From an uncultured Acetatifactor sp. (GTDB lineage Bacteria > Bacillota > Clostridia > Lachnospirales > Lachnospiraceae), in the NCBI GenBank assembly GCA_910586485.1, contig CAJUIA010000059.1, forward strand, positions 1 through 6,681: a stretch of 6,681 nucleotides of DNA, written 5' to 3'. The notes under the pieces are model-generated. The model saw nothing but the letters and a program-made list of their open reading frames with translations. It did not search any database and was not told where the DNA came from. The translations under genes and the position numbers were made by a program. Of this stretch, positions 1 through 5,606 are shown one piece after another. The first letter of the stretch is position 1; each line of letters opens with the position of its first letter.

Positions 1-181
1 CCTTTAATTCGGGGTACTTCGATAAGCTGTCCTTATGCTCCTTATCGTATTTCATACTAATTGGTTGATTCCATTTGAAAGAACACTTTATCACATTACC
101 GAGTAAATTCGTACACTCTAGTTCTTTTTTTTCTTTAGTTTTTAAAAACAACTCTTCTAAGGCATAAAATCTTTTAATCAT
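1..181 (-). CDS. Hypothetical protein, N-terminal 60 residues (partial)
   Basis: The frame opens with MIKRFYALEELFLKTKEKKE, continues with CTNLLGNVIKCSFKWNQPIS and a Lys-rich stretch (KYDKEHKDSLSKYPELK), and runs off the left edge with no stop. It is soluble in character, very rich in Lys and Glu, with two cysteines 11 residues apart that do not form a known motif. It is not recognised. The start is well supported: GGAGG 6 nt before an ATG. It overlaps the preceding frame by 8 nt, so the two are probably translated from one message. Codon choice is AT-rich (AAA, GAA, TTA, AAT), unlike the GC-rich genes to the right, consistent with a different origin. Confidence 0.6.
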   Translation of the reverse strand, partial: MIKRFYALEELFLKTKEKKELECTNLLGNVIKCSFKWNQPISMKYDKEHKDSLSKYPELK

Positions 182-320
182 TATTTTCCTCCAGGTAAAC
201 GCTATATCTCAAACGCTCCTGTTCATTCATATTTTGATAGGAAAACTTTATAGCATATCTCCCTTTTTCAGCGCCAAAACCTATATAGAGCAATTCACCT
301 ATAACACCTTGCATCTTCAT
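174..320 (-). CDS. Small hypothetical protein, 48 residues
   Basis: Reads MKMQGVIGELLYIGFGAEKG, then RYAIKFSYQNMNEQERLRYS and VYLEENND before a TAA stop. It is not recognised. No signal peptide, membrane segment or metal motif is visible; the first half could form beta strands (GVIGELLYIGF) and the second half (NMNEQERLRYSVYLEEN) a charged helix. A GAGGTG site at good spacing precedes the ATG. Its end overlaps the next frame by 8 nt, and its start overlaps the end of an upstream frame as ATGA, so the small frames behave like a translationally coupled cluster. Small AT-rich genes packed like this are common in mobile elements and prophages, but no hallmark gene is present to prove it. Coding status rests on the ribosome binding site and the overlaps only. 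Confidence 0.55.
   Translation of the reverse strand: MKMQGVIGELLYIGFGAEKGRYAIKFSYQNMNEQERLRYSVYLEENND
188..192 (-). promoter_or_regulatory. Ribosome binding site of the left-edge frame
   Basis: A perfect GGAGG on the minus strand, 6 nt before the ATG at 181, placed inside the end of the preceding small frame. Confidence 0.6.
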
Positions 321-397
321 TCTGTCACCTCTATAACCTTTTTCCAAAATTCAAACCGCTTTTTAATCCAATAAATACCAAATGTATATGTATATAT
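317..397 (-). pseudogene. Apparent 3' end of a truncated small gene
   Basis: An open frame of 26 codons ends in TGA at 317-319, overlapping the ATG of the next frame as ATGA. Its end reads WIKKRFEFWKKVIEVTE, rich in Lys, Glu and aromatic residues and gene-like. No ATG, GTG or TTG lies in frame after the upstream stop (398-400), so it cannot be expressed as it stands. The ATGA overlap and the ribosome binding site inside it are typical of genuine neighbouring genes, which suggests the remains of an upstream member of the cluster. The family is not recognised, and chance is possible over this length. Confidence 0.3.
326..331 (-). promoter_or_regulatory. Ribosome binding site of the 48-residue frame
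   Basis: GAGGTG on the minus strand, 5 nt before the ATG at 320. Good match and good spacing, the main support for this small gene. Confidence 0.55.
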
Positions 398-404
398 TTA
401 CATA
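387..404. promoter_or_regulatory. Palindrome overlapping the predicted transcription start, candidate operator
   Basis: TATGTA-N6-TACATA, with perfect 6-bp arms, directly abuts the predicted -10 box at 405-410, so it covers the expected start point. A second overlapping TGTATA half-repeat lies next to it. That placement is what a dimeric repressor site would show, but AT-rich palindromes are frequent and no regulator gene is in view. Confidence 0.25.
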
Positions 405-434
405 AGTATAATGTTGGCGCTCACCGCTTTACAA
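405..434 (-). promoter_or_regulatory. Possible promoter for the small-gene cluster
   Basis: On the minus strand TTGTAA (429-434, four of six matches to the -35 consensus) is followed after 18 nt by TATACT (405-410, close to the -10 consensus TATAAT). The -10 lies 84 nt before the ATG of the first small frame. In AT-rich DNA such matches occur by chance, so the call is tentative. Confidence 0.33.
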
Positions 435-482
435 ATTCTGATAAAAAACTAAATCCAGCTTGAATGGCGCAAAAAGAATTGT

Positions 483-517
483 TGGACTTTTGGAAATTAT
501 GATGTACCCAAAGTCCA
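483..517 (-). terminator. Weak hairpin after hemZ, possible transcription terminator
   Basis: On the plus strand TGGACTTT (483-490) pairs perfectly with AAAGTCCA (510-517). Two more G-C pairs (492-493 with 508-509) form if T491 is bulged, leaving a loop of about 14 nt. On the hemZ transcript the hairpin is followed by ACAATTCTTTTTG, so a T-rich run starts some 4 nt after the stem. It lies 36 nt past the hemZ stop, the right place for a terminator, but the loop is large and the T tract is displaced. It could also be an inverted repeat left by a mobile element. Confidence 0.38.
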
Positions 518-553
518 CATAATACCCTATATTTCTTATCTGAATTTTGAACT

Positions 554-2059
554 TCAGTCAGTGAATAATACACGCTTTCTTTCTATCATTTCCTCGATTC
601 TCTCGATATACTGGGCCACTTCCTTCACATTCTCGCACCGCTCGATGCGCCCGTCCGGATAAACCCGTTTCGTAATCGCCCCGGCCCCCAGCGCCACGAT
701 GGTCTGCACCTCCTCCATAATCAAAATATTATACAGCCCATATTTTCCCTCCTTGGCATAGCCCACATTTTCAAAGTTGCCGGACATATTTTTCTGGCGG
801 TAAAGATAATAAGGATGCATCTCCAGCTTTTCCGCCCCCTCTGCCGCAATGGCCATGGTCTCGTCCGTGTTGCGCAGCGCAGCAGTGCCATTCTCCTGTA
901 TCCACTGGCTTAAGCCCGAAGCCCGCTTGACTGCAAGGGAATGCACCGTTAAGCTGTCCGGGGAAAGCTCCGCGATCCGATCCATGGTATGCTGCACGTC
1001 TCTTGAAGTCTCGCCGGGAAGCCCCAGAATGATGTCCATGTTGATATTGTCAAAGCCGATCTGACGGGCCAGCCGAAATGCCTCTTCCACCTGGACCACC
1101 GATGCTTTCCTGCCAATCAGGTCCAGCGTCTCCTGCTTCATGGTCTGGGGATTGACGGAAATCCTTGACACGCCATGTCGGCGCAGGCTTTTCAGCTTTT
1201 CCTCCGTAATGCTGTCCGCGCGTCCCGCTTCCACCGTAAGTTCCTGCACCGTGGTAAAATCAAATAACTGCCTTAAGCCTCCCAGCAGCCGATCCAGCTG
1301 CTCCGGTTCCAAAGTGGTCGGCGTTCCCCCGCCGATATAAACGCTGTCCAAAATTTCCCCCCGAAACCGTTCCGCCACATATGCTGCTTCCCACAGCAGA
1401 CAGTTCAGGTATTCGTCTACCTGTTTCCGATATACTGCTATTGGGTACGAGGTAAAGGAACAGTAAAGACAGGTGGTGGGACAAAAGGGGATGCCGATAT
1501 AAAGGCTGTAGCCTCGGCCTTGTGTCCCCTCACAGTGTACGCCTGACAGCAGCCTGCGCTCCCGCTCTGCTATGTCCACGGCCAACGCCGCCTTCTCATC
1601 GCTGACAAAGTATCTTTTGATATAATGCTTTGCTGTCTCCTGCCTGCTCTGGCCCTCTTCCAGCAGGCTTAAGGCAATCTTGGTGGGCCGGATTCCCGTC
1701 AGCATCCCCCAGGGAAGCTGCCTGCCGGTAAACCGGGACAAAACACCGTAAAGATAAGCCTTAAATTCCTCCTTGCCGGCCTTTTCCCCCGATTTCGTCC
1801 AACAGAAACGCACTGCGGCCTTTCCGTTTTCCAGGAAGGCCGTCGAATCACTCTTACCGCCAAGCTCCGATGCCAGAAAAATCTCTGCCTGCGATTCCCC
1901 TGACATCACCCGGACCTTTATATCTCCCGAAAGCTTTTCCCGCTTATCCGCCCGGCTCTCCGGCACAAGCACCTCCACCTGCTCATCCGGAAAAAACGCC
2001 TTCACCAATGCCTGTACGTCATATTCCATGTTTTGTCTATCCAGCTCTATTACTAACAT
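554..2059 (-). CDS. hemZ: Coproporphyrinogen dehydrogenase HemZ (radical SAM)
   Basis: A 501-residue cytosolic radical SAM enzyme, the usual length for HemZ. An N-terminal region of about 180 residues that HemN lacks (with QLPWGMLTGIRPTKIA at 114-129) precedes the radical SAM core. The [4Fe-4S]-binding motif is PFCPTTCLYCSF (Cys193, Cys197, Cys200), then the SAM-binding YIGGGTPT (241-248), ILGLPGET (344-351), and the HemZ-like C-terminal region HPYYLYRQKNMSGNFENVGY (415-434). HemZ is assigned to oxygen-independent conversion of coproporphyrinogen III to protoporphyrinogen IX, using S-adenosylmethionine for oxidative decarboxylation of two propionate side chains. The motif is CX3CX2CXF, so HemN's fourth cysteine is replaced by Phe, as in HemW-type proteins; the reaction is therefore less certain than the family. 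It starts 20 nt after the transglutaminase-like gene with AGAGGA 6 nt before the ATG, so it is probably co-transcribed. An AT-rich region follows its TGA stop. Confidence 0.95.
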   Translation of the reverse strand: MLVIELDRQNMEYDVQALVKAFFPDEQVEVLVPESRADKREKLSGDIKVRVMSGESQAEIFLASELGGKSDSTAFLENGKAAVRFCWTKSGEKAGKEEFKAYLYGVLSRFTGRQLPWGMLTGIRPTKIALSLLEEGQSRQETAKHYIKRYFVSDEKAALAVDIAERERRLLSGVHCEGTQGRGYSLYIGIPFCPTTCLYCSFTSYPIAVYRKQVDEYLNCLLWEAAYVAERFRGEILDSVYIGGGTPTTLEPEQLDRLLGGLRQLFDFTTVQELTVEAGRADSITEEKLKSLRRHGVSRISVNPQTMKQETLDLIGRKASVVQVEEAFRLARQIGFDNINMDIILGLPGETSRDVQHTMDRIAELSPDSLTVHSLAVKRASGLSQWIQENGTAALRNTDETMAIAAEGAEKLEMHPYYLYRQKNMSGNFENVGYAKEGKYGLYNILIMEEVQTIVALGAGAITKRVYPDGRIERCENVKEVAQYIERIEEMIERKRVLFTD

Positions 2060-2065
2060 TTTTCA

Positions 2066-2071
2066 TCCTCT
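2066..2071 (-). promoter_or_regulatory. Ribosome binding site of hemZ
   Basis: AGAGGA within the 20-nt gap after the preceding gene, 6 nt before the ATG at 2059. It supports that ATG over the in-frame ATG at codon 11, and no promoter fits in so small a gap. Confidence 0.6.
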
Positions 2072-2079
2072 CCCGATGC

Positions 2080-4614
2080 TTATAATTGGCGCAGGCCGAA
2101 TCTGTCCAGCCCCAAAAATAAAAGCTTTTTATAAAATGGCAGCTCCACATAGACCTTTCTCTCCAGCTCCCGGCAAAAATTCCAGGCCTTTTCCAGCTCT
2201 TCCTCCGTGGGCTCCTGCTCTCCAAAGCTGCATTTTTCCAACAGACTGTTAAAATTCTCTCCTTCTTTCTCTCCGCAGCTTATCTTCTCCGCACAGCCCA
2301 CTGCCCGCATCAGCCGTCTGGTATTCCCATACAATAAGAACACCTTTTCTCTGTTCTCCGCCTGTTCTAACCGCCTGAAACGGCTGCGCCGGATCATTTT
2401 TTTCGCAAACCGGCAAAGAAGTAATACTCCGACAGTCATCAGTACATCCATCAGTATCTTTACGGATTTTTTCTGTGGAAATTCCTCCAAGCCGCCACTC
2501 ACTCCCGGCCTGTCTGATTCATAATTCTCCGCGCTGCCGGGCCCTTCCGACTGGTCCTTTTCGGAATTCTCACCGTCCACGGCCCCTCCCTGCTGGTCCT
2601 TTTCGGAGTTCTCCCCGTCCACAGACTCTCCCGGCTGGTCCTTTTCGGAGTTCTCTCCGTTCACAGACTCTCCCTGTTGATCCTTTTCGAAGTTTTCTCC
2701 GTCCACAGACTCTCCCGGCTGATCCTTTTCGGAATTCTCACCGTCCACGGACTCTTCCGGCTGATCCTCTTCGGAGCTTTCCCCGTCCACGGGCTTTTCG
2801 GTCTTCGGCGTCTCCGCGGAAGACGAAGCCGGCCGGTATTGCGTATTGTCCTCCTCCGGCTCCCCTGTCAGCTCTCCCACCAGCTTTAGCTGTTCCCTCC
2901 CGTTATTTCTGGGAAACGGAACCGCCCCCGGTGTCATTTCCACCGGCACCCAGCCAATCCCGTCCAGATAGATCTCTGCCCAGGCATGAGCCTGCCCGTC
3001 AAGGACCACCGTGGAATAGGTGCCGTCCTGGTTACGTCGAAAGCTCTCCGGAGCCGCCGCATACCCTGTAGCATATCTGGCCGGCACCCCCAGATACCGC
3101 AGCATGAGCACGGCAGACGAAGCAAAATGGGCACAATATCCCCTTTTGCTCTCAAACAGAAAATACTCTACAAAATCTTCGCCTGCAGGAGTATTGGGCA
3201 CACTCAGATCATATACCGCATTTTCTCTTAAGAAGGTCAGCACATCCTTCAGACTGTGATACACGCTGTCTGTCCGGAACTCCGACTGCTCCAGAAAGGC
3301 CGTCAGCTCCGGAAACTGATCCGCAGGATACTCGCAGAAGGTATCATATACATAGTTACGGTATCCGGCTTCCGCTTCCGCTGATGCACCCGAAAGCGCC
3401 TGCTCCGGAAGGTAATCCTCCGGCGCACTGTATAACAGCTCATACCTGCCCTGCTTCCATTCCACCGTTCCGTCCCAGTGGCTCTTATAGTCCGCCGGGA
3501 TCCGGGCGCCGTAAGGATAAACCGTATAGCTTCCGGACGCCGCCAGCTCTTCCACCGTCACGCTTCTGGAAGCTTCGCTGTGAAATGCCTCATAGGTCAG
3601 GTTTATCAGCTCTTCTTCGTTTTCCGGCAGCTCCAGGCCCTTCTCCCGATAATATTTCTCCAGGTCAAAATCCCCGGCCGCCATCCATTCGTCTCCTGCG
3701 TAATCCTTGCCCACAAATCCCCGCAGATAAACGGTGGATTTCGGAGCATGGGAATACGTCACGCGGTAAATCTGCGCCGCCGTATACATCGTTCCCGTGT
3801 CCCTTGTCAGGCTTCCTGTCACATCCGTCCCCTGGCCAAAGCCAAATCCTGCCAGCATACGCCGCAGTCCGGGAATCCATTCTTCATTGATTCTTCTGCT
3901 CAGCTCTATCCGTGCCTCCAGAAGAGCCTCATATTTACTGTCCAAAAAAGGCACGCCGAAACGATACAGGGGCGCCATAACCGCGCCTAAAACAGCCAGT
4001 CCAATCAGCACTGCCTGTATCCCCGCCCTTTCGTCATCCTGAAAGGAACGCCGGATCATTACTGCCGCAAGCCCCAAAACGCAAAGGACCAGCCAGACAT
4101 AGGCCGGAAAATCATCCATAATGCAGGCCGCCGCAAACCAGACGCTGTCCGCCAGCACCAGTGCCAAAGCCCTTTCCCTCACCACCGCATAGCCGATCAG
4201 CAGTACATACGGCAGCATAAAGACCAGCACGCTCCACGTAGCCTGTAACAGGATGCTGTCCCTCTCCGTTGAAAAATTCCAGATCATTTGAATGCCGTAC
4301 CGGTCGCTCAACTGTGCAAACAGGCCTTGCAGCACCAGACCCAGTCCTTCCGCCAGGCTGTGCCAGAACAGGACAATACCCACAAGGCAGACCAGAAAAA
4401 GCAGCAGCCACTGCGCCGCCATCCCCATCCTGTTCCTTGTACTCCAAAGAGCTGCGGACAACAGGCAGATTATGAGCATGCCCCATAAAAAAGGAGCCGG
4501 CAGCAGTGTTTTCCCAAATTCTACCCCCAGGCTGTCAAGCAGCGCTCCGGCCGTTCCCGTGACGTTCACCAGCAAAAGCACTATGGAAAAAAGAAAGCGT
4601 TCCCTACTCTTCAT
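2080..4614 (-). CDS. Membrane-anchored transglutaminase-like protein (TgpA-like)
   Basis: About 844 residues; numbering here counts from an alternative GTG two codons upstream. About seven hydrophobic segments lie between residues 9 and 219, then a long extracytoplasmic region, a further membrane segment at about 719-737, and a basic cytoplasmic tail (KKMIRRSRFRR). The transglutaminase-like core is at about 455-565: the nucleophile in RGYCAHFASS (Cys496), then LGVPARYATGYAA, then AHAWAEIYLDG (His545) and GWVPVEMTPG, where Glu561 stands where Asp is common. Between core and last membrane segment is a Ser/Pro/Glu-rich linker with seven 14-residue repeats. The overall plan matches TgpA-type proteins with an N-terminal membrane block, which are encoded with MoxR and DUF58. 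The core fold is associated with cysteine protease, amidase or cross-linking activity on cell-surface proteins or peptides; which applies here is unknown. The ATG at 4614 is preferred (GGGGGAG 10 nt upstream); GTG at 4620 is only 4 nt from it. The start overlaps the end of the DUF58 gene. Confidence 0.92.
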   Translation of the reverse strand: MKSRERFLFSIVLLLVNVTGTAGALLDSLGVEFGKTLLPAPFLWGMLIICLLSAALWSTRNRMGMAAQWLLLFLVCLVGIVLFWHSLAEGLGLVLQGLFAQLSDRYGIQMIWNFSTERDSILLQATWSVLVFMLPYVLLIGYAVVRERALALVLADSVWFAAACIMDDFPAYVWLVLCVLGLAAVMIRRSFQDDERAGIQAVLIGLAVLGAVMAPLYRFGVPFLDSKYEALLEARIELSRRINEEWIPGLRRMLAGFGFGQGTDVTGSLTRDTGTMYTAAQIYRVTYSHAPKSTVYLRGFVGKDYAGDEWMAAGDFDLEKYYREKGLELPENEEELINLTYEAFHSEASRSVTVEELAASGSYTVYPYGARIPADYKSHWDGTVEWKQGRYELLYSAPEDYLPEQALSGASAEAEAGYRNYVYDTFCEYPADQFPELTAFLEQSEFRTDSVYHSLKDVLTFLRENAVYDLSVPNTPAGEDFVEYFLFESKRGYCAHFASSAVLMLRYLGVPARYATGYAAAPESFRRNQDGTYSTVVLDGQAHAWAEIYLDGIGWVPVEMTPGAVPFPRNNGREQLKLVGELTGEPEEDNTQYRPASSSAETPKTEKPVDGESSEEDQPEESVDGENSEKDQPGESVDGENFEKDQQGESVNGENSEKDQPGESVDGENSEKDQQGGAVDGENSEKDQSEGPGSAENYESDRPGVSGGLEEFPQKKSVKILMDVLMTVGVLLLCRFAKKMIRRSRFRRLEQAENREKVFLLYGNTRRLMRAVGCAEKISCGEKEGENFNSLLEKCSFGEQEPTEEELEKAWNFCRELERKVYVELPFYKKLLFLGLDRFGLRQL
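2497..2790 (-). repeat. Tandem 42-bp repeat encoding an acidic 14-residue linker
   Basis: Seven adjacent 42-bp units lie inside the transglutaminase-like gene, all in frame. The protein unit is close to VDGENSEKDQPGES. Copies 2 to 6 (2539-2748) are nearly the same, copy 1 (2749-2790) is VDGESSEEDQPEES, and copy 7 (2497-2538) is decayed to GSAENYESDRPGVS. Each consensus unit has five acidic residues and one lysine. The array lies between the extracytoplasmic enzyme domain and the C-terminal membrane segment, so it probably forms a flexible, negatively charged spacer. Since the unit is a multiple of three, gain or loss of copies would change length without a frameshift. Confidence 0.93.
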
Positions 4615-5605
4615 CGGCACATTGCTCCCCCAGATACAGCCTGCCGTCTTCCTCCAGGTGACAGCCTGCCAGCATACTTCGCACCGTTTTTTCCCCCGGA
4701 TCTCTCACTCCCGTTTTCTTTGTGGAAATCACTTCCCGAATACAGGGATAAATGTCCTCCGCCTCCCGGATCCGGCTGCGCATAAGCACACCGTCCTGCA
4801 TCCAGCAGACCACGGCCCTGTCCCCACAGGTCTCTGCCAGGAACACCATCAACGAGCAGGCTTTATCCAAAAATCTGTCCTTTTGCTCCGGATTTTCAAG
4901 CAGTCCGTCCGTCATATTCAGAAACAGGCTCACCTGTCCCTCCGGCTCGAAATCTCTGACCTGCAATTCGTCTTCCTTAACACTCAGCTTCCAGTGAATG
5001 CTGCGAAGACTGTCTCCGGGCCGGTATTCCCTGACAAAGGCCTCTCCCTCATCGGAGGCGGATGCCGCGCGCGCCAGACTTAAGATCATGGCTGTTTCTC
5101 CTTCCGATACGGGTAAAAATCTGGGCGTAATCCATATCTTCCTGCTTAGGCTTCCGGATACGGGTAAGGAAAAAAGGCTCAGCCAATCATAAATTCTTAC
5201 CCTTGCCACGGTAAAGATCGCCTGGCCGCAATGCCCTGCCGGCAGCTCAAATTCTATTTCCCGTTCGGTCCGGCCGCCTAAACCCCTTATCCTGCTTTCA
5301 ACGGACAGACGTTTTGCACCGTGTACCTGCCATGAACCCCTGACTTTTAAGCCTGCCAGAGGAAGCAGACCCTCATAAGTCACCGCCACCCGCAGGCGGA
5401 TGATCTCTTCTCTGGTCACATAATCGGGGATTTCGCTGATCTTAACCTCTGTTTTCCCCCTCTGGAAAATAAGCGGCACAAAGAGCAGCAGCGGAATGCA
5501 CAGCAGGATCAGCAGCAGAAACCGTATTTCCTGAAAGGTATACAGCATCACCAGCCAGCTCCATGCGGCCAGAATTAAAATATAAATAATCTTACGCCTT
5601 GCCAT
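4604..5605 (-). CDS. DUF58 domain-containing membrane protein
   Basis: A 333-residue protein with two hydrophobic segments close to the N-terminus (about residues 6-24 and 27-47), a beta-rich middle region, and the DUF58 signature at about 190-222: R-E-Y-R-P-G-D-S-L-R-S-I-H-W-K, followed by RDFEPE. The signature is complete and the length is slightly below the usual 380-430 residues. DUF58 proteins are found beside MoxR ATPases and are presumed to be their membrane-associated partners; no biochemical activity is firmly assigned. The ATG start follows the moxR stop with one nucleotide between (TGA-T-ATG). The only SD-like GGAG is about 15 nt upstream, longer than ideal, so translation probably depends on ribosomes finishing moxR. 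Its 3' end overlaps the transglutaminase-like gene. There are five cysteines after residue 120 but no obvious metal motif. Family call is firm; role is inferred from neighbours. Confidence 0.92.
   Translation of the reverse strand: MARRKIIYILILAAWSWLVMLYTFQEIRFLLLILLCIPLLLFVPLIFQRGKTEVKISEIPDYVTREEIIRLRVAVTYEGLLPLAGLKVRGSWQVHGAKRLSVESRIRGLGGRTEREIEFELPAGHCGQAIFTVARVRIYDWLSLFSLPVSGSLSRKIWITPRFLPVSEGETAMILSLARAASASDEGEAFVREYRPGDSLRSIHWKLSVKEDELQVRDFEPEGQVSLFLNMTDGLLENPEQKDRFLDKACSLMVFLAETCGDRAVVCWMQDGVLMRSRIREAEDIYPCIREVISTKKTGVRDPGEKTVRSMLAGCHLEEDGRLYLGEQCADEE
4625..4631 (-). promoter_or_regulatory. Ribosome binding site of the transglutaminase-like gene
   Basis: GGGGGAG on the minus strand, lying inside the last codons of the DUF58 gene. 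It is 10 nt from the ATG at 4614 and 4 nt from the GTG at 4620. The 10-nt spacing and the common start codon favour the ATG, but GTG cannot be excluded. Confidence 0.55.
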
Positions 5606-5606
5606 A

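Larger units (their letters stand above)
1..553. other. AT-rich region downstream of hemZ
   Basis: By hand count bases 1-540 contain about 175 G or C, near 32%, against about half in the genes to the right. The change falls close to the hemZ stop codon. No gene of normal length, tRNA, transposase or recombinase is visible. Contents, right to left: a hairpin (483-517), an open but startless stretch (429-553), a promoter-like pair with a palindrome (387-434), a frame end (317-397), and two overlapping short frames (174-320 and 1-181). The composition, the small overlapping genes and the absence of hisS/aspS suggest acquired DNA, perhaps the edge of an integrated element, but no att site or element end is proven. 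Confidence 0.6.

Noticed and set aside
415..470. Direct repeat TGGCGC at 415-420 and 465-470
   Set aside because: Six bases is too short to call a target-site duplication or attachment site.
429..553. Open minus-strand stretch of about 41 codons after hemZ, ending KLDLVFYQNL
   Set aside because: It has no ATG and no ribosome binding site and crosses the hairpin; it could be a degraded remnant but is not supportable as a gene.
61..553. T-box or other riboswitch, as may precede hisS in Firmicutes
   Set aside because: No T-box AGGGTGG-type consensus, specifier stem or other riboswitch core was seen on either strand.
1773..2252. Plus-strand open frame of 159 codons spanning the hemZ start
   Set aside because: Pro/Ser-rich shadow frame crossing the junction of two well-supported minus-strand genes.
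2497..2790. Regular repeats considered as a CRISPR array
   Set aside because: Units are contiguous 42-bp copies without unique spacers and keep one reading frame inside a gene.
2475..3071. Plus-strand open frame of 198 codons, Pro/Arg-rich with repeats
   Set aside because: It is antisense to the transglutaminase-like gene; its repeats mirror the 42-bp array and its length comes from the GC-rich, stop-poor complement.
4292..5083. Plus-strand open frame of 263 codons
   Set aside because: Antisense to the DUF58 and transglutaminase-like genes, both of which have clear family motifs; the plus-strand product has no recognisable motif.
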